Shown piece by piece: positions 18,984 through 29,220 of a DNA stretch of 64,000 nucleotides. The stretch spans positions 62,001 through 126,000 of the forward strand of contig NZ_AUHE01000003.1 in the NCBI RefSeq assembly GCF_000423025.1. Reading direction: 5' to 3'. Position 1 is the first letter of the stretch, and each line of letters starts with the position of its first letter. Source of the stretch: Gordonia shandongensis DSM 45094. GTDB taxonomy: Bacteria > Actinomycetota > Actinomycetes > Mycobacteriales > Mycobacteriaceae. The position numbers and the translations under genes are program-made. Under the pieces are notes generated by a model. That model saw only the letters and a list, made by a program, of their open reading frames with translations, was not told the origin of the DNA and searched no databases.

Positions 18984-19585
18984 GGGCGGAGATACCTTTC
19001 GAGCAGGTCGGAGAGCTCGGAGTCGAGGGTGGCCGGGTCGGCGAACACGGGTCCGGTGAGCGCGAACGACCATGCCATCTGGAGGACGGTGGCGGCCATC
19101 GCGTCGACGTCGCCGGGACGGACGTGCCCGCCGTCTTGGGCCGCCGCGAGCAGCGACCGCACCAGTGCGAGCTGGTTGCGGGCGGTCCGTCCGGTCCGGT
19201 GCAGCAGATACGGCATGAGGAACTCGGGGTCGAGTTCGATGATCCGGCGCAGCAGCGGGTGGGTGCGGGCCTCCCGGACCAGGTGGACGAGGGTGGCGAC
19301 GAGGTCGTGGCGGGTGTGTCCGCCGCCGAGCGGTGCCGTGGCGACGATCTGCTCGAACTCCCGGGTGGTGACCTGGGCGGCGAGAGCCTCGACGTTGGGG
19401 AAGCGTCGGTACAGCGTGGCCCGCGAGACGTCGGCGGTCCGGGCCACATCGGCCATCGTGGTGCGTCGGATGCCGATCGTCGACATGAGGGTGGCGGCCG
19501 CGTCGAGGATCACGTCTTCGCTGATCGCATTGGGTGCGGTGCGCCGCGAGGCGACGTCATCCGCGTTGATTTGCTGCGACATCAT
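18980..19585 (-). CDS. TetR-family regulator
   Basis: A 201-residue TetR-type repressor. The N-terminal HTH is clear (ILDAAATLMSTIGIRRTTMADVARTADVSRATLYRRFPN, residues about 26-64, here split by positions). The C-terminal ligand domain has no recognisable effector motif. Two ATG codons are adjacent (19585 and 19582). A TACAGT hexamer ends 7 nt upstream of the first, which suggests a leaderless transcript. The gene is first in an operon with glpD and divergent from the flavoprotein/kinase pair, so it probably controls glycerol-3-phosphate or ether-lipid metabolism from the 70-bp gap. Confidence 0.9.
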   Translation of the reverse strand: MMSQQINADDVASRRTAPNAISEDVILDAAATLMSTIGIRRTTMADVARTADVSRATLYRRFPNVEALAAQVTTREFEQIVATAPLGGGHTRHDLVATLVHLVREARTHPLLRRIIELDPEFLMPYLLHRTGRTARNQLALVRSLLAAAQDGGHVRPGDVDAMAATVLQMAWSFALTGPVFADPATLDSELSDLLERYLRP

Positions 19586-19655
19586 ATGTCACACTGTATC
19601 AGCATTGCGGGGCCGTCCGGACGAGACGCGCTCCGCCGTCAGGAAGGGTGACACG

Positions 19656-21257
19656 ATGACGCGCAGCGAGATCGACGTCGACACGGTCGACTTCGAGCCC
19701 GGCCGGTGGGGCGACCCCGCCGACCCGATGCATCTGTCCGACTCGGTGACCGGAGCGCTCGGCATGCTCGGGATCACCGACCCCGCACCGCCGACCGCGG
19801 CGCCGCAGATCCCGGAGACCCGGCTCGACGCCGCCGCCGCCGCGGCACTCGCCGCGACCGGCGCCGACGTCCGCACCGACCCCGAAGCACGGATCGCTCG
19901 TCTCCGCGGATTCTCCACCCCCGACCTGCTGAAATTCCGCTCCGGCGACGGCAGCGACGCCCCCGACGCCGTGGTGGCCCCGACGGCCGAGGAGCAGATC
20001 GTCGCGGTGCTCGCCGTCTGCGCCGACCGCGGACTCGCCGTCGCACCGTTCTCCGGCGGCACGTCCGTGACCGGCGGTCTGGCCCCCGAACGCGAACGCC
20101 CGGTCATCAGCCTCGACCTGCGTGCGCTCACCGGCCTGCTGCACCTCGACGAGGTGTCGCAGGTGGCGACGCTGGCCGCAGGCACCCGCCTGCCCGACGC
20201 CGAACGACTCCTGCGTGAACACGGGCTCGAACTCGGACACTTCCCGCAGTCGTACGAGGGCGCGACCATCGGCGGCTGCGCCGTCACCCGGTCGGCCGGA
20301 CAGTCGTCGATCGGCTACGGACGCTTCGACGAGATGGTCGTCGGGCTGACGGTCGTGACACCCGCCGGCGTCGCCGAGATCGGAACCGCCCCCAAATCGG
20401 CGGCGGGCCCCGACCTGCGGCAGCTGTTCCTCGGCAGCGAAGGCGCCCTCGGCGTCGTCACGGCGGTCCGCGTCCGGGTGCACCCGGTTCCCGCGGTCCG
20501 CCGCTTCTCGGGATGGCATTTCGCCGACTTCGGGTCCGGAGCCGCCGCCATGCGCGCCCTCGCACAGGGATCGGTCCGCCCGACCGTGCTGCGACTGTCG
20601 GACGAGGCCGAGACCGGCCTCAATCTGGCGAACCCGTCCGGGGCGGGCAGCGCCTCCGCACAGGGCCCGACCGGTGGATGCCTGATGATCGTCGGCGTCG
20701 AAGGCGATGCCGACGACGTCGACTGCCGTGAGCCGTACGTCGCGGCTCGGCTGCGCGCACTCGGCGGCACGCCCCTCGGCGAAGAACCCGGCGAACACTG
20801 GCGTGAAGGTCGGTTCCGGGGACCGTACCTGCGGGATCCGCTGCTCGACGCCGGTGCCCTCGTCGAGACCCTGGAGACGGTGACCTTCTGGTCGAACATC
20901 GAGCGGCTCAAGGCCGACGTCACCGCCGCGATCACCGGCGCCCTCGGCGAACAGGGGACGCCGGCGGTCGTGATGTGCCACATCTCGCACGTCTACCCGA
21001 CCGGGGCGTCCCTGTACTTCACGGTGATCGCGAAGGCACTGGAGAACCCCGGCGAGCAGTGGGCCGCCGCCAAACAGGCGGCCAACGCGGCGATCCGAGC
21101 GGCCGGCGCCTCCATCACCCACCACCACGCGATCGGCACCGACCATCGCGACCCGTACCTGGAGGAGATCGGAGACGTCCAGCTCACCGCATTGCGTGCG
21201 GTGAAGAACGCGCTCGATCCGAACGGCGTGCTGAATCCGGGGATCCTGCTGCCGTGA
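19656..21257 (+). CDS. FAD-binding oxidase, alkyldihydroxyacetonephosphate-synthase-like
   Basis: A 533-residue flavoprotein of the FAD_binding_4 / FAD-oxidase_C type. It has the PP-loop PFSGGTSVTGG (about residue 152), the SYEGATIGGCAVTRSAGQSS FAD contact, LGVVTAVRVRVHPVP, and the C-terminal helix ending LDPNGVLNPGILLP. The overall pattern fits alkylglycerone-phosphate synthases and glycolate oxidase GlcD relatives. AGGAAGGG lies 7 nt upstream of the ATG at 19656. Divergent from tetR-glpD and overlapping a lipid kinase by 4 nt, which favours a role with dihydroxyacetone-phosphate-derived lipids. The equivalent M. tuberculosis gene is Rv2251 (from memory); its substrate is not settled. Confidence 0.88.
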   Translation: MTRSEIDVDTVDFEPGRWGDPADPMHLSDSVTGALGMLGITDPAPPTAAPQIPETRLDAAAAAALAATGADVRTDPEARIARLRGFSTPDLLKFRSGDGSDAPDAVVAPTAEEQIVAVLAVCADRGLAVAPFSGGTSVTGGLAPERERPVISLDLRALTGLLHLDEVSQVATLAAGTRLPDAERLLREHGLELGHFPQSYEGATIGGCAVTRSAGQSSIGYGRFDEMVVGLTVVTPAGVAEIGTAPKSAAGPDLRQLFLGSEGALGVVTAVRVRVHPVPAVRRFSGWHFADFGSGAAAMRALAQGSVRPTVLRLSDEAETGLNLANPSGAGSASAQGPTGGCLMIVGVEGDADDVDCREPYVAARLRALGGTPLGEEPGEHWREGRFRGPYLRDPLLDAGALVETLETVTFWSNIERLKADVTAAITGALGEQGTPAVVMCHISHVYPTGASLYFTVIAKALENPGEQWAAAKQAANAAIRAAGASITHHHAIGTDHRDPYLEEIGDVQLTALRAVKNALDPNGVLNPGILLP

Positions 21258-22159
21258 CCTCGAGCCATGATCCGCCGATCGTCGCCGTGGTGAATCCCAT
21301 CTCCGGCGGCGGCGCCTCGCGGCGCCTGTGGACGGCCGTGGCCGCCGAACTGACCGAGGCGGGTCGCCGCGACCTCGAGGTCGTCGAATCCGAATCGTCC
21401 GAACACGCGACGGCCGCCGCGGCCGCCGCCGCGCACCGCGGTGCCGTCACGGTCGCCGTCGGCGGCGACGGTCACGTCCGCGACGTCGCATCCGGCGTGC
21501 TCACCGTCGACGACGCACCGATGGCCATCGCCGCCGCCGGCCGCGGCAACGACCTCGTCCGGCATCTGGGCCTGCCCACCGACCCCGCCGGGATCGCCCG
21601 CGTGATCGCCGACGGCCACCGGCGGCGCCTCGACGTCCTCGACGTGACGCGGCCCGACGGAACCGTGGCCGTCGCGGTCGGCAACGTGTACGCGGGCCTC
21701 GACTCCGAGGCCACCGAACTCATCAACGGCGTGCGGTGGATGGGTCGGCTCGCCTACCGCGTGGCACCGGTCCTGTCCGCGCTCCGCTGGAAGCCGATGG
21801 CGGTGAGCCTGACCGTCGACGGTGTGACGCACCGGCTGCCCGCGCACCTCGTCGTGATCGCGAACTCCGGCGAGTACGGACACGGACTGCGCATCGTTCC
21901 GACGGCGTCCGTCGACAGCGGCCGCATCGAGATCCTCGTGGTCGACGGCACGCAGTGGACGTTCCGGCTCGCCGCACTGATGAACGAGGCCAAAACCGGC
22001 GCCCACGTGCGGCGGCGGGACGTTCGCCTGCTGTCCGGGACGCGTGTGGAACTGACGATCGACAGGCCCCTGCCCGTCCACGCCGACGGCGACTACCTGT
22101 GCCGTCCGCCGGTCACGGTGGCGGTCCGCGCCGCGGCCCTCCCGGTGCTCACGGGCTGA
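21254..22159 (+). CDS. Diacylglycerol/lipid kinase family protein
   Basis: A 301-residue member of the DAGK catalytic family, phosphorylating diacylglycerol or a related lipid with ATP. Seen: VAVVNPISGGGASRR at the N terminus, VAVGGDGHVRDVASGVL (the nucleotide-binding loop), AAAGRGNDLVRHLG, and IVPTASVDSGRIEILVVD. The usual GGDGT is GGDGH here, an unusual change of the Thr. GTG 21254 overlaps the stop of the flavoprotein gene (GTGA), so translation is probably coupled. The M. tuberculosis counterpart (Rv2252, from memory) has been linked to phosphatidylinositol mannoside synthesis. The 3' end overlaps the next, convergent gene by 11 nt. Confidence 0.88.
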   Translation: MTSSHDPPIVAVVNPISGGGASRRLWTAVAAELTEAGRRDLEVVESESSEHATAAAAAAAHRGAVTVAVGGDGHVRDVASGVLTVDDAPMAIAAAGRGNDLVRHLGLPTDPAGIARVIADGHRRRLDVLDVTRPDGTVAVAVGNVYAGLDSEATELINGVRWMGRLAYRVAPVLSALRWKPMAVSLTVDGVTHRLPAHLVVIANSGEYGHGLRIVPTASVDSGRIEILVVDGTQWTFRLAALMNEAKTGAHVRRRDVRLLSGTRVELTIDRPLPVHADGDYLCRPPVTVAVRAAALPVLTG

Positions 22160-22859
22160 TCGGAACCCGTCGCCCGGCGCGGACGGCGGACGCCAGGACC
22201 GTCCCGGCGAGGAGGACGGCGGCGACGGAGGCGCCGAGGACCCCGATGAGACCGCCCGCCGGCGAGGCCGTCACCGACAGGTGCCGACCGACCGCGGGCG
22301 TCCCGGCCGTCTGTTCCAGACCCCGGAGGCGCGCCCGCGTCGCGTCGTCGAGCACCAGGGGCCGATCGCGGTGGTGCAGGGGCACGACGGCGGGGACCTG
22401 GGCGGCGGCGAACATCGTCGCGGACGGGGTGTCGAGCACCGCGTCACCGGGTCGCACCGTCACGTAGGACGCCGCCCCGACGGCGGCGAGCGCGACGACG
22501 ACGCCGAGAGCGCCCGCGAGCCGCGGGAGACGACCGGCGGCCGACACCGCCCCGACGATCACCAGCACGATGCCGAACGTCAGGGTCGTGGCACCGATCG
22601 GCGTCGCCCGCTCGCCCACCCAGTCGGCGCCGAGATCGTGGTAGCGAACCGAGTCGGTGGCGGCCGTGGTGTCGATGAGGTCGGGCCAGTTGGTCCGGAA
22701 GCCCGCTCCGCCGAGCCCCGACACGGTGGCGTGGGCGACGAGGTCGCGGTCGCCGGGACCGTCCTGCGTCGCGGTCACCTGAACCCACCCGATCGATGTC
22801 AGCACCGCGATCAGCACGCCGAGCACCGCGACCGCGGCCCCCGCCGCTCGCCCCGTCAC
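22149..22859 (-). CDS. Membrane protein with large extracytoplasmic loop, hypothetical
   Basis: A 236-residue protein I do not recognise. It has four predicted transmembrane helices: residues about 5-27 (AAVAVLGVLIAVLTSIGWV), 90-115, 120-140, and 200-225. The two loops between the outer and inner pairs are polar and probably extracytoplasmic. No catalytic motif is visible. GTG 22859 overlaps the stop of the quinone oxidoreductase gene (GTGA), so the two are translationally coupled although their functions need not be linked. The stop lies inside the end of the convergent lipid kinase gene. Confidence 0.65.
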   Translation of the reverse strand: MTGRAAGAAVAVLGVLIAVLTSIGWVQVTATQDGPGDRDLVAHATVSGLGGAGFRTNWPDLIDTTAATDSVRYHDLGADWVGERATPIGATTLTFGIVLVIVGAVSAAGRLPRLAGALGVVVALAAVGAASYVTVRPGDAVLDTPSATMFAAAQVPAVVPLHHRDRPLVLDDATRARLRGLEQTAGTPAVGRHLSVTASPAGGLIGVLGASVAAVLLAGTVLASAVRAGRRVPISP

Positions 22860-23839
22860 GGGATCAGCACGATCTTGCCGTGCGCGCGGCCCGACGCCAC
22901 CACGTCGAGGGCCGCGGGGGCGTCGGCCAGCGGAATGCGAGCCGCGATCGGCACCGTCAGGGAGCCGTCGGCCAACAGCTCCAGGAGGGGACCGCGCATC
23001 CGGTCGCGGAACGCGGCGCTCTCGGCGTCGGCACCCGAGAGGGCCACGAACCCGTGGTCGGCGGCAGCACGGCGGTCGGCGACGGTGATGATGCGGGAGC
23101 GGTCGGCGACGAGGTCGAGGGAGACGGCCGTGGCCTCGTCGGTGCCCGCGGCGTCGAGGGCCGCGACCGGCGGTCCGTCGACGCCGATCCGGATCAGTGC
23201 GTCGCGGACCCGATCGGCCAGCCCCGGACCGTAGGCGACGGGTACGCCGCCGAAGCGGGCGACGGCAGCTGCGCGGTCGGGTCCCGCAGTGCCGATCCCC
23301 GCGGTGCCGATCCCAGCAGTGCCGATCACCGTCACGCCCGCGCGGGCGGCCAGCTGGACAACGATCGCACCGACCGCACCCGACGCACCGTGCAGGAGAA
23401 CGGTGTCGCCGCGTCGCGCCCCGGACCTGTGCAGCATCTCGGCGGCGGTGGTGCCGGCGAGCAGCAGGCCCGCCGCCTGATCGTCGGGCACCGCGGCCGG
23501 CAGGACGAAGGCCTTCTCGGCCGGCAGCGTCATCTCCTCGGCGTAGGCGCCGTGGACGCGGAACGCCGCGATCCGATCGCCGACCGCGACGGCGCCCGAC
23601 GCCGCGCGGGTCCCCGGACCCACCGCGGTCACGTCGCCGACCGCCTCGTAGCCGATCGGCATCGGCAGGAGAGCCGGATCGTACGCCCGGAGGACGTGCT
23701 TGAGGTCGGCGGGATTCACCCCGGCCGCGCGGATGCGGACCCGCAGCTCGCCGAGGCCCGGGTCGGCGGGTGTGCACGGGACGGCCGCGAGATCAGTCGA
23801 TCCCGAGAACCCGTTCGCCACCCACCTGATGCCCACCAT
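22856..23839 (-). CDS. NADPH:quinone oxidoreductase (zinc-independent MDR)
   Basis: A 327-residue medium-chain dehydrogenase/reductase without the structural zinc cysteines, so of the quinone-reductase type. Seen: RIRAAGVNPADLKH (residues about 38-51), PIGYEAVGDVTAVGPG, and the cofactor motif LLHGASGAVGAIVVQLAARAG near residue 150. Just after this motif the sequence VIGTA-GIGTA-GIGTA is a threefold repeat encoded by 15-bp units (23286-23330) in the loop that normally reads the nucleotide 2'-phosphate. ATG 23839 has a TAGGGT hexamer 7 nt upstream (leaderless geometry). Divergent from trpB2. Confidence 0.9.
   Translation of the reverse strand: MVGIRWVANGFSGSTDLAAVPCTPADPGLGELRVRIRAAGVNPADLKHVLRAYDPALLPMPIGYEAVGDVTAVGPGTRAASGAVAVGDRIAAFRVHGAYAEEMTLPAEKAFVLPAAVPDDQAAGLLLAGTTAAEMLHRSGARRGDTVLLHGASGAVGAIVVQLAARAGVTVIGTAGIGTAGIGTAGPDRAAAVARFGGVPVAYGPGLADRVRDALIRIGVDGPPVAALDAAGTDEATAVSLDLVADRSRIITVADRRAAADHGFVALSGADAESAAFRDRMRGPLLELLADGSLTVPIAARIPLADAPAALDVVASGRAHGKIVLIP
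23286..23330. repeat. Three 15-bp in-frame tandem repeats in the oxidoreductase gene
   Basis: Three 15-bp units (23286-23300, 23301-23315, 23316-23330) built on GCNGTGCCGATC, differing at a few positions. They encode repeated GIGTA in the protein. The repeat count could change by slippage without shifting the frame. Confidence 0.85.
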
Positions 23840-23875
23840 GACCGGCACCCTAGCGTCCGCGTTACTGTGACGTGC

Positions 23876-25192
23876 ATGACAAGCAATGTTGGTGGCTCTC
23901 ATCCCGATCTGGTCACGTCCGATCTGGTCACCGTCGATGTTCCGACGCACTGGTACAACCTCGCCGCCGAACTCGATGAGCCGATTCCACCGCACCTGCA
24001 CCCGGGCACCGGGGAGCCCGTCGGACCCGACGACCTCGCCGCGCTGTTCCCCTCCGGACTCATCGCCCAGGAGGTGTCGAGCGAGCCGTACATCGAGATC
24101 CCCGAACCGGTCCGCGACATCTACGCGATGTGGCGGCCGTCGCCGCTGTTCCGTGCGCGCCGGTTCGAGGAGGCCCTCAACACGAAGGCGCGCATCTACG
24201 TCAAGTACGAGGGTGTGAGCCCCGTCGGCAGTCACAAGACCAATTCGGCTGTGGCGCAGGCGTATTACAACAGCATCGACGGCGTGACGAAGCTGACCAC
24301 CGAGACCGGGGCCGGACAGTGGGGCAGCGCCCTGGCGTTCGCCGGCGCACAGTTCGGCATCGACGTCGAGGTGTGGCAGGTCCGCGCGTCGTACGACTCC
24401 AAGCCGTACCGCGGGTTCCTCATCCGCACGTACGGCGGCACCCTGCACCCGAGCCCGTCGGACCTCACCGCCGCGGGGCGGGACATGCTCGCCAAGGACC
24501 CGCACACCACGGGCAGTCTCGGCATGGCGGTCTCGGAGGCCGTCGAGGTGGCGGCCGGTGACGCCGACACCCGCTACGCGCTCGGCAGTGTGCTCAACCA
24601 CGTCGTGTTGCACCAGAGCGTGATCGGCCAGGAGGCCGTCGACCAGCTGAACCTCGTCGAGCCGGGCGGCGCCGACGTCGTCTTCGGGTGCGCCGGCGGC
24701 GGCTCGAACCTCGCCGGCCTCGCCTTCCCGTTCATTCGGGAGAAGTTGGCGGGCCGCTCCACCCCGCGCATCGTGGCCGCCGAACCGGCCGCCTGCCCGT
24801 CGATCACCCGCGGCGAGTACCGATACGACCACGGCGACGTCGCCGGACTGACCCCGCTGCTCAAGATGCACACGCTCGGCATGGACTTCGTGCCCGACCC
24901 GATCCACGCCGGTGGCCTGCGTTACCACGGCATGGCGCCCGCGCTCAGCCACACCGTGGAGCTCGGCCTCGTGGAGGGCACCGCGATCGCCCAGCACGAC
25001 GCCTTCACCGCGGGCGTCACGTTCGCGCGCACCCAGGGCATCGTCCCCGCACCGGAGTCCACGCACGCGATCGCGGCCTGCGCCGCCCACGTCGCCGACA
25101 GCGACGAGGAGCAGGTCGTGGTGATCGGACTGTCCGGGCACGGGCAGCTCGATCTGCCCGCGTACGCCGAGTTCCTCGACGGCGCCTTCTGA
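23876..25192 (+). CDS. Tryptophan synthase beta-like PLP enzyme (TrpB2)
   Basis: A 438-residue PLP-dependent enzyme of the TrpB2 branch, which joins indole (or a related nucleophile) to serine or O-phosphoserine. The PLP lysine is Lys121 in PVGSHKTNSA. The phosphate cup is CAGGGSNLAGLAFPF, and TTETGAGQWGSALA is the conserved substrate loop. The longer N terminus (about 85 residues before the core) and the WRPSPL segment distinguish TrpB2 from TrpB1. No trpA or other trp gene is nearby, so it is a stand-alone copy. A TACTGT hexamer ends 7 nt before the ATG, suggesting leaderless mRNA. Confidence 0.9.
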   Translation: MTSNVGGSHPDLVTSDLVTVDVPTHWYNLAAELDEPIPPHLHPGTGEPVGPDDLAALFPSGLIAQEVSSEPYIEIPEPVRDIYAMWRPSPLFRARRFEEALNTKARIYVKYEGVSPVGSHKTNSAVAQAYYNSIDGVTKLTTETGAGQWGSALAFAGAQFGIDVEVWQVRASYDSKPYRGFLIRTYGGTLHPSPSDLTAAGRDMLAKDPHTTGSLGMAVSEAVEVAAGDADTRYALGSVLNHVVLHQSVIGQEAVDQLNLVEPGGADVVFGCAGGGSNLAGLAFPFIREKLAGRSTPRIVAAEPAACPSITRGEYRYDHGDVAGLTPLLKMHTLGMDFVPDPIHAGGLRYHGMAPALSHTVELGLVEGTAIAQHDAFTAGVTFARTQGIVPAPESTHAIAACAAHVADSDEEQVVVIGLSGHGQLDLPAYAEFLDGAF

Positions 25193-25221
25193 CGGTCGGT
25201 CTCCGCTGCGGGGGCGGCTCG

Positions 25222-25260
25222 GCGGGAATCCGCATCCCCCGATGCGGGCGCTGATCCCGC
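25222..25260 (+). terminator. Probable terminator after trpB2
   Basis: CCGCATC (25230-25236) and GATGCGG (25241-25247) form a 7-bp stem with a 4-nt loop. An outer pair GCGGGA/TCCCGC (25222-25227, 25255-25260) could extend it. No T-run follows. The rest of the 204-nt gap before gnd holds no gene that I can see, only AT-richer sequence near 25320-25350 that may carry the gnd promoter. Confidence 0.45.
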
Positions 25261-25396
25261 GCCTGGCTGACGTGGCATTTCACCCCGCGAGGTCACCTCG
25301 TCCTCTGCGGCGAGGAATGATGGAATGGGTACAACTGAATGTCAGTGCAGATCGGGACGCCCGCCGACACCGTGGGGGCGGCCCAGAAGGAGAGTC

Positions 25397-26845
25397 ATGG
25401 CCGAAACAGGACAGCGTCAGGCGCAGATCGGCGTCACCGGACTCGCGGTGATGGGCTCCAACATCGCCCGCAACCTCGCGCGTCACGGACACACGGTCGC
25501 GCTCCACAACCGCAGCATCGCCAAGACCGACGCGCTGCTCGCCGAGCACGGCTCGGAGGGTGACTTCATCCGCACCGAGACCACCGCCGAATTCGTCGCC
25601 GCCCTGGAACGCCCGCGGCGCGTGCTGATGATGGTGAAGGCCGGCGACGCCACCGACGCCGTCATCGACGAACTCGCCGACCTCATGGAGCCCGGCGACA
25701 TCATCATCGACGGCGGCAACTCCCTCTACACCGACACCATCCGCCGTGAGGCGGCGATGGCCGCGCGCGGACTCAACTTCATCGGCGCCGGCATCTCCGG
25801 CGGCGAGGAGGGCGCGCTCAACGGTCCGTCGATCATGCCCGGCGGCCCCGCCGAATCGTACGAGTCGGTCGGCCCGCTGCTGGAGTCGATCTCCGCGCAC
25901 GTCGACGGCGTCCCGTGCTGCACGCACATCGGACCCGACGGCTCCGGCCACTTCGTCAAGATGGTCCACAACGGCATCGAATACGCCGACATGCAGCTCA
26001 TCGGCGAAGCCTACGACCTCATGCGGGGCGTGCTCGGCATGGACGTCGCCGAGATCGCCGACGTCTTCCGCGAATGGAACACCGGCGACCTCGACAGCTA
26101 CCTCGTGGAGATCACCGCCGACGTGCTCTCGGCTGTCGACGCGACCACCGGTCGGCCGCTCGTCGACGTCATCGTCGACGAGGCCGGCCAGAAGGGGACC
26201 GGCCGGTGGACGGTGAAGTCGGCGCTCGACCTCGGCGTCCCGACCACCGGCATCGCCGAAGCCGTGTTCGCGCGGGCGCTGTCGAGCGCCCCCGACCAGC
26301 GGCGGGAGGCTCGCGGCCTGCACTCCGGCGCCGACCGCTCGGCCGCCCCGGCCGACCGCGCGGCCTTCATCGAGGACATCCGCCAGGCGCTGTACGCGTC
26401 GAAGGTGATCGCATACTCGCAGGGTTTCGACCAGATCGCCGCCGGCAGCGAGGAGCACGGCTGGAACGTGCACCCCGGCGACCTCGCCACCATCTGGCGC
26501 GGCGGCTGCATCATCCGGGCGAAGTTCCTCGACCGCATCCGCGACGCCTACGCCGAGAATCCGGAACTGCCCGCACTGCTGCTGGCCCCGTACTTCCGCG
26601 ACGCGGTCGAGACGGCCGTCGGCAGCTGGCGTCGCGTCGTGATGACCGCCACCGCCACCGGCGTTCCCGTCCCGGCGTTCGCATCGTCACTGTCGTACTA
26701 CGACGCACTGCGCGCCGACCGGCTCCCGGCCGCCCTCACCCAGGGCCTGCGCGACTATTTCGGCGCCCACACCTACCGGCGCATCGACAAGCCGGGCTCC
26801 TTCCACACCCTCTGGAGCGGCGACCGCAGCGAGGTGGAGGCGTAG
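25397..26845 (+). CDS. gnd: 6-phosphogluconate dehydrogenase, decarboxylating
   Basis: A 482-residue enzyme of the oxidative pentose phosphate pathway, converting 6-phosphogluconate to ribulose-5-phosphate with NADP. The N-terminal Rossmann motif GVTGLAVMGSNIARNLARHG is at about residue 12. The substrate motif DGGNSLYTDT follows, then GISGGEEGA, the catalytic HFVKMVHNGIEYADMQ (Lys and Asn present) and the C-terminal KPGSFHTLWSGD. The length is that of the long, dimeric form (about 470-485). GAAGGAGAG lies just upstream of the ATG at 25397. The neighbours are unrelated metabolic genes. Confidence 0.97.
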   Translation: MAETGQRQAQIGVTGLAVMGSNIARNLARHGHTVALHNRSIAKTDALLAEHGSEGDFIRTETTAEFVAALERPRRVLMMVKAGDATDAVIDELADLMEPGDIIIDGGNSLYTDTIRREAAMAARGLNFIGAGISGGEEGALNGPSIMPGGPAESYESVGPLLESISAHVDGVPCCTHIGPDGSGHFVKMVHNGIEYADMQLIGEAYDLMRGVLGMDVAEIADVFREWNTGDLDSYLVEITADVLSAVDATTGRPLVDVIVDEAGQKGTGRWTVKSALDLGVPTTGIAEAVFARALSSAPDQRREARGLHSGADRSAAPADRAAFIEDIRQALYASKVIAYSQGFDQIAAGSEEHGWNVHPGDLATIWRGGCIIRAKFLDRIRDAYAENPELPALLLAPYFRDAVETAVGSWRRVVMTATATGVPVPAFASSLSYYDALRADRLPAALTQGLRDYFGAHTYRRIDKPGSFHTLWSGDRSEVEA

Positions 26846-26904
26846 CGGTCCGCGGAGGCGACGAAGTCGAGGGGCGATTAGCCCGACGGGCGCACGGCAT
26901 TTAA

Positions 26905-28329
<1,425 letters not shown>

Positions 28330-28371
28330 GGGCGCTTCACCGGGCCGGTCCAGCTGAGATCAGGACAGCTG

Positions 28372-28410
28372 ACGGGCACCGACGACCATGTGTCGTCGGT
28401 GCCCGTTTTT
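28372..28410 (+). terminator. Strong intrinsic terminator after argG
   Basis: ACGGGCACCGACGAC (28372-28386) pairs perfectly with GTCGTCGGTGCCCGT (28392-28406) around a 5-nt loop, followed by a run of T to 28410. It ends argG transcription just before the stop of the convergent regulator gene. It is one of the few terminators in the window with a clear T-tract. Confidence 0.9.
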
Positions 28411-28420
28411 CGTGTTGATC

Positions 28421-29119
28421 TCAGTGGTCGTCTGTCGGGCCGATCCGCACGCAGCAGTAGCCTTCGCGCTTGTCGAGTCGCGCCCGGCGATGGGGGGCCG
28501 ATTCGACGAGTCCGTCGATGAGATCGAGGTTCATGCCGCACACCAGATCGGTGTGCGCGCGGGCGAGCGCATGGAAGGGGCAGTTGACCAGCGCGATGTC
28601 GTCGTCCTCCACGCGCGGTTCGTAGCCCGAGGCCTCGAGGATGCGCAGCAGGTCGGCGTCGGAGGCGCCCGCGCCGCGCCCGAGGTCGCGGCCGAGGGCG
28701 GTCGCCAGTCGTGTCAGGATCGCCCGAGGCGGCTCCCCCGTCTCGGCGGATTCGTCGACTGCGTGGGCGAGCAGGCTGCCGGCGAGCTCGTAGGAGCGTT
28801 CGGGAAGTCGGATCTGGATGTCGCGCACCGCGCGCCGGTACAGCTTGGCCGGTCGGCCGGCTCCGGGCCCGGTGCGGCCCGTGCGCCGTTCGAAGTCGAC
28901 CTCCAGCAGTCCGACGTCGGCGAGTTTGTCGAGATGGAAGGCCGCGGTCTGCCGGGGGATCCCCACGGCGTCGGCGGCCTCGTCGCGCGTGACGGGGTCG
29001 ATGCGACTGCGGACGAAGTCGTACAGGCGTCGCCGCGTGGGCTCATCGAGTGCGGAGACGGCCGCGACGTCGATGAGCCGCTGGTCTGTCCGCTCCGGTT
29101 CGGCGTTCATGGCTCCCAT
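28421..29119 (-). CDS. HTH regulator with C-terminal cysteine cluster, SufR-like
   Basis: A 232-residue regulator. The N-terminal winged HTH of ArsR type (LDEPTRRRLYDFVRS, then GIPRQTAAFHLDKLADVGLLEV, residues about 24-75) is followed by a linker GRTGPGAGRPAKLYRR typical of this family. The C-terminal half has Cys180 (CPFH), Cys194 (VCGMN) and Cys222-Cys223, the layout of SufR-type sensors that bind an Fe-S cluster. Cluster binding is inferred. A second ATG lies 9 nt downstream of the chosen start. It is divergent from a DUF2231 membrane protein gene, so it probably controls that operon, perhaps in response to oxidative or iron stress. No suf genes are in view. Confidence 0.8.
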   Translation of the reverse strand: MGAMNAEPERTDQRLIDVAAVSALDEPTRRRLYDFVRSRIDPVTRDEAADAVGIPRQTAAFHLDKLADVGLLEVDFERRTGRTGPGAGRPAKLYRRAVRDIQIRLPERSYELAGSLLAHAVDESAETGEPPRAILTRLATALGRDLGRGAGASDADLLRILEASGYEPRVEDDDIALVNCPFHALARAHTDLVCGMNLDLIDGLVESAPHRRARLDKREGYCCVRIGPTDDH

Positions 29120-29220
29120 TGTAAAACCAACGGATGTGTTGTAATTTCATTCTATAACTAATGATGATGAGCATTGATTTTAGAAAGTCGATCGCTCACC
29201 CACCCCGCAGGAGAAGCACC
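29120..29220. promoter_or_regulatory. AT-rich divergent promoter region, regulator/DUF2231
   Basis: This 101-nt gap is markedly AT-rich for the window (around 29122-29185), with TTGTAA (29139-29144) and TATAAC elements (29153-29158). It must contain the promoters of both flanking genes and probably the regulator's binding site. No clean palindrome was found. An in-frame ATG triplet at 29161-29169 precedes the chosen DUF2231 start but lacks a ribosome-binding site. Confidence 0.5.
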
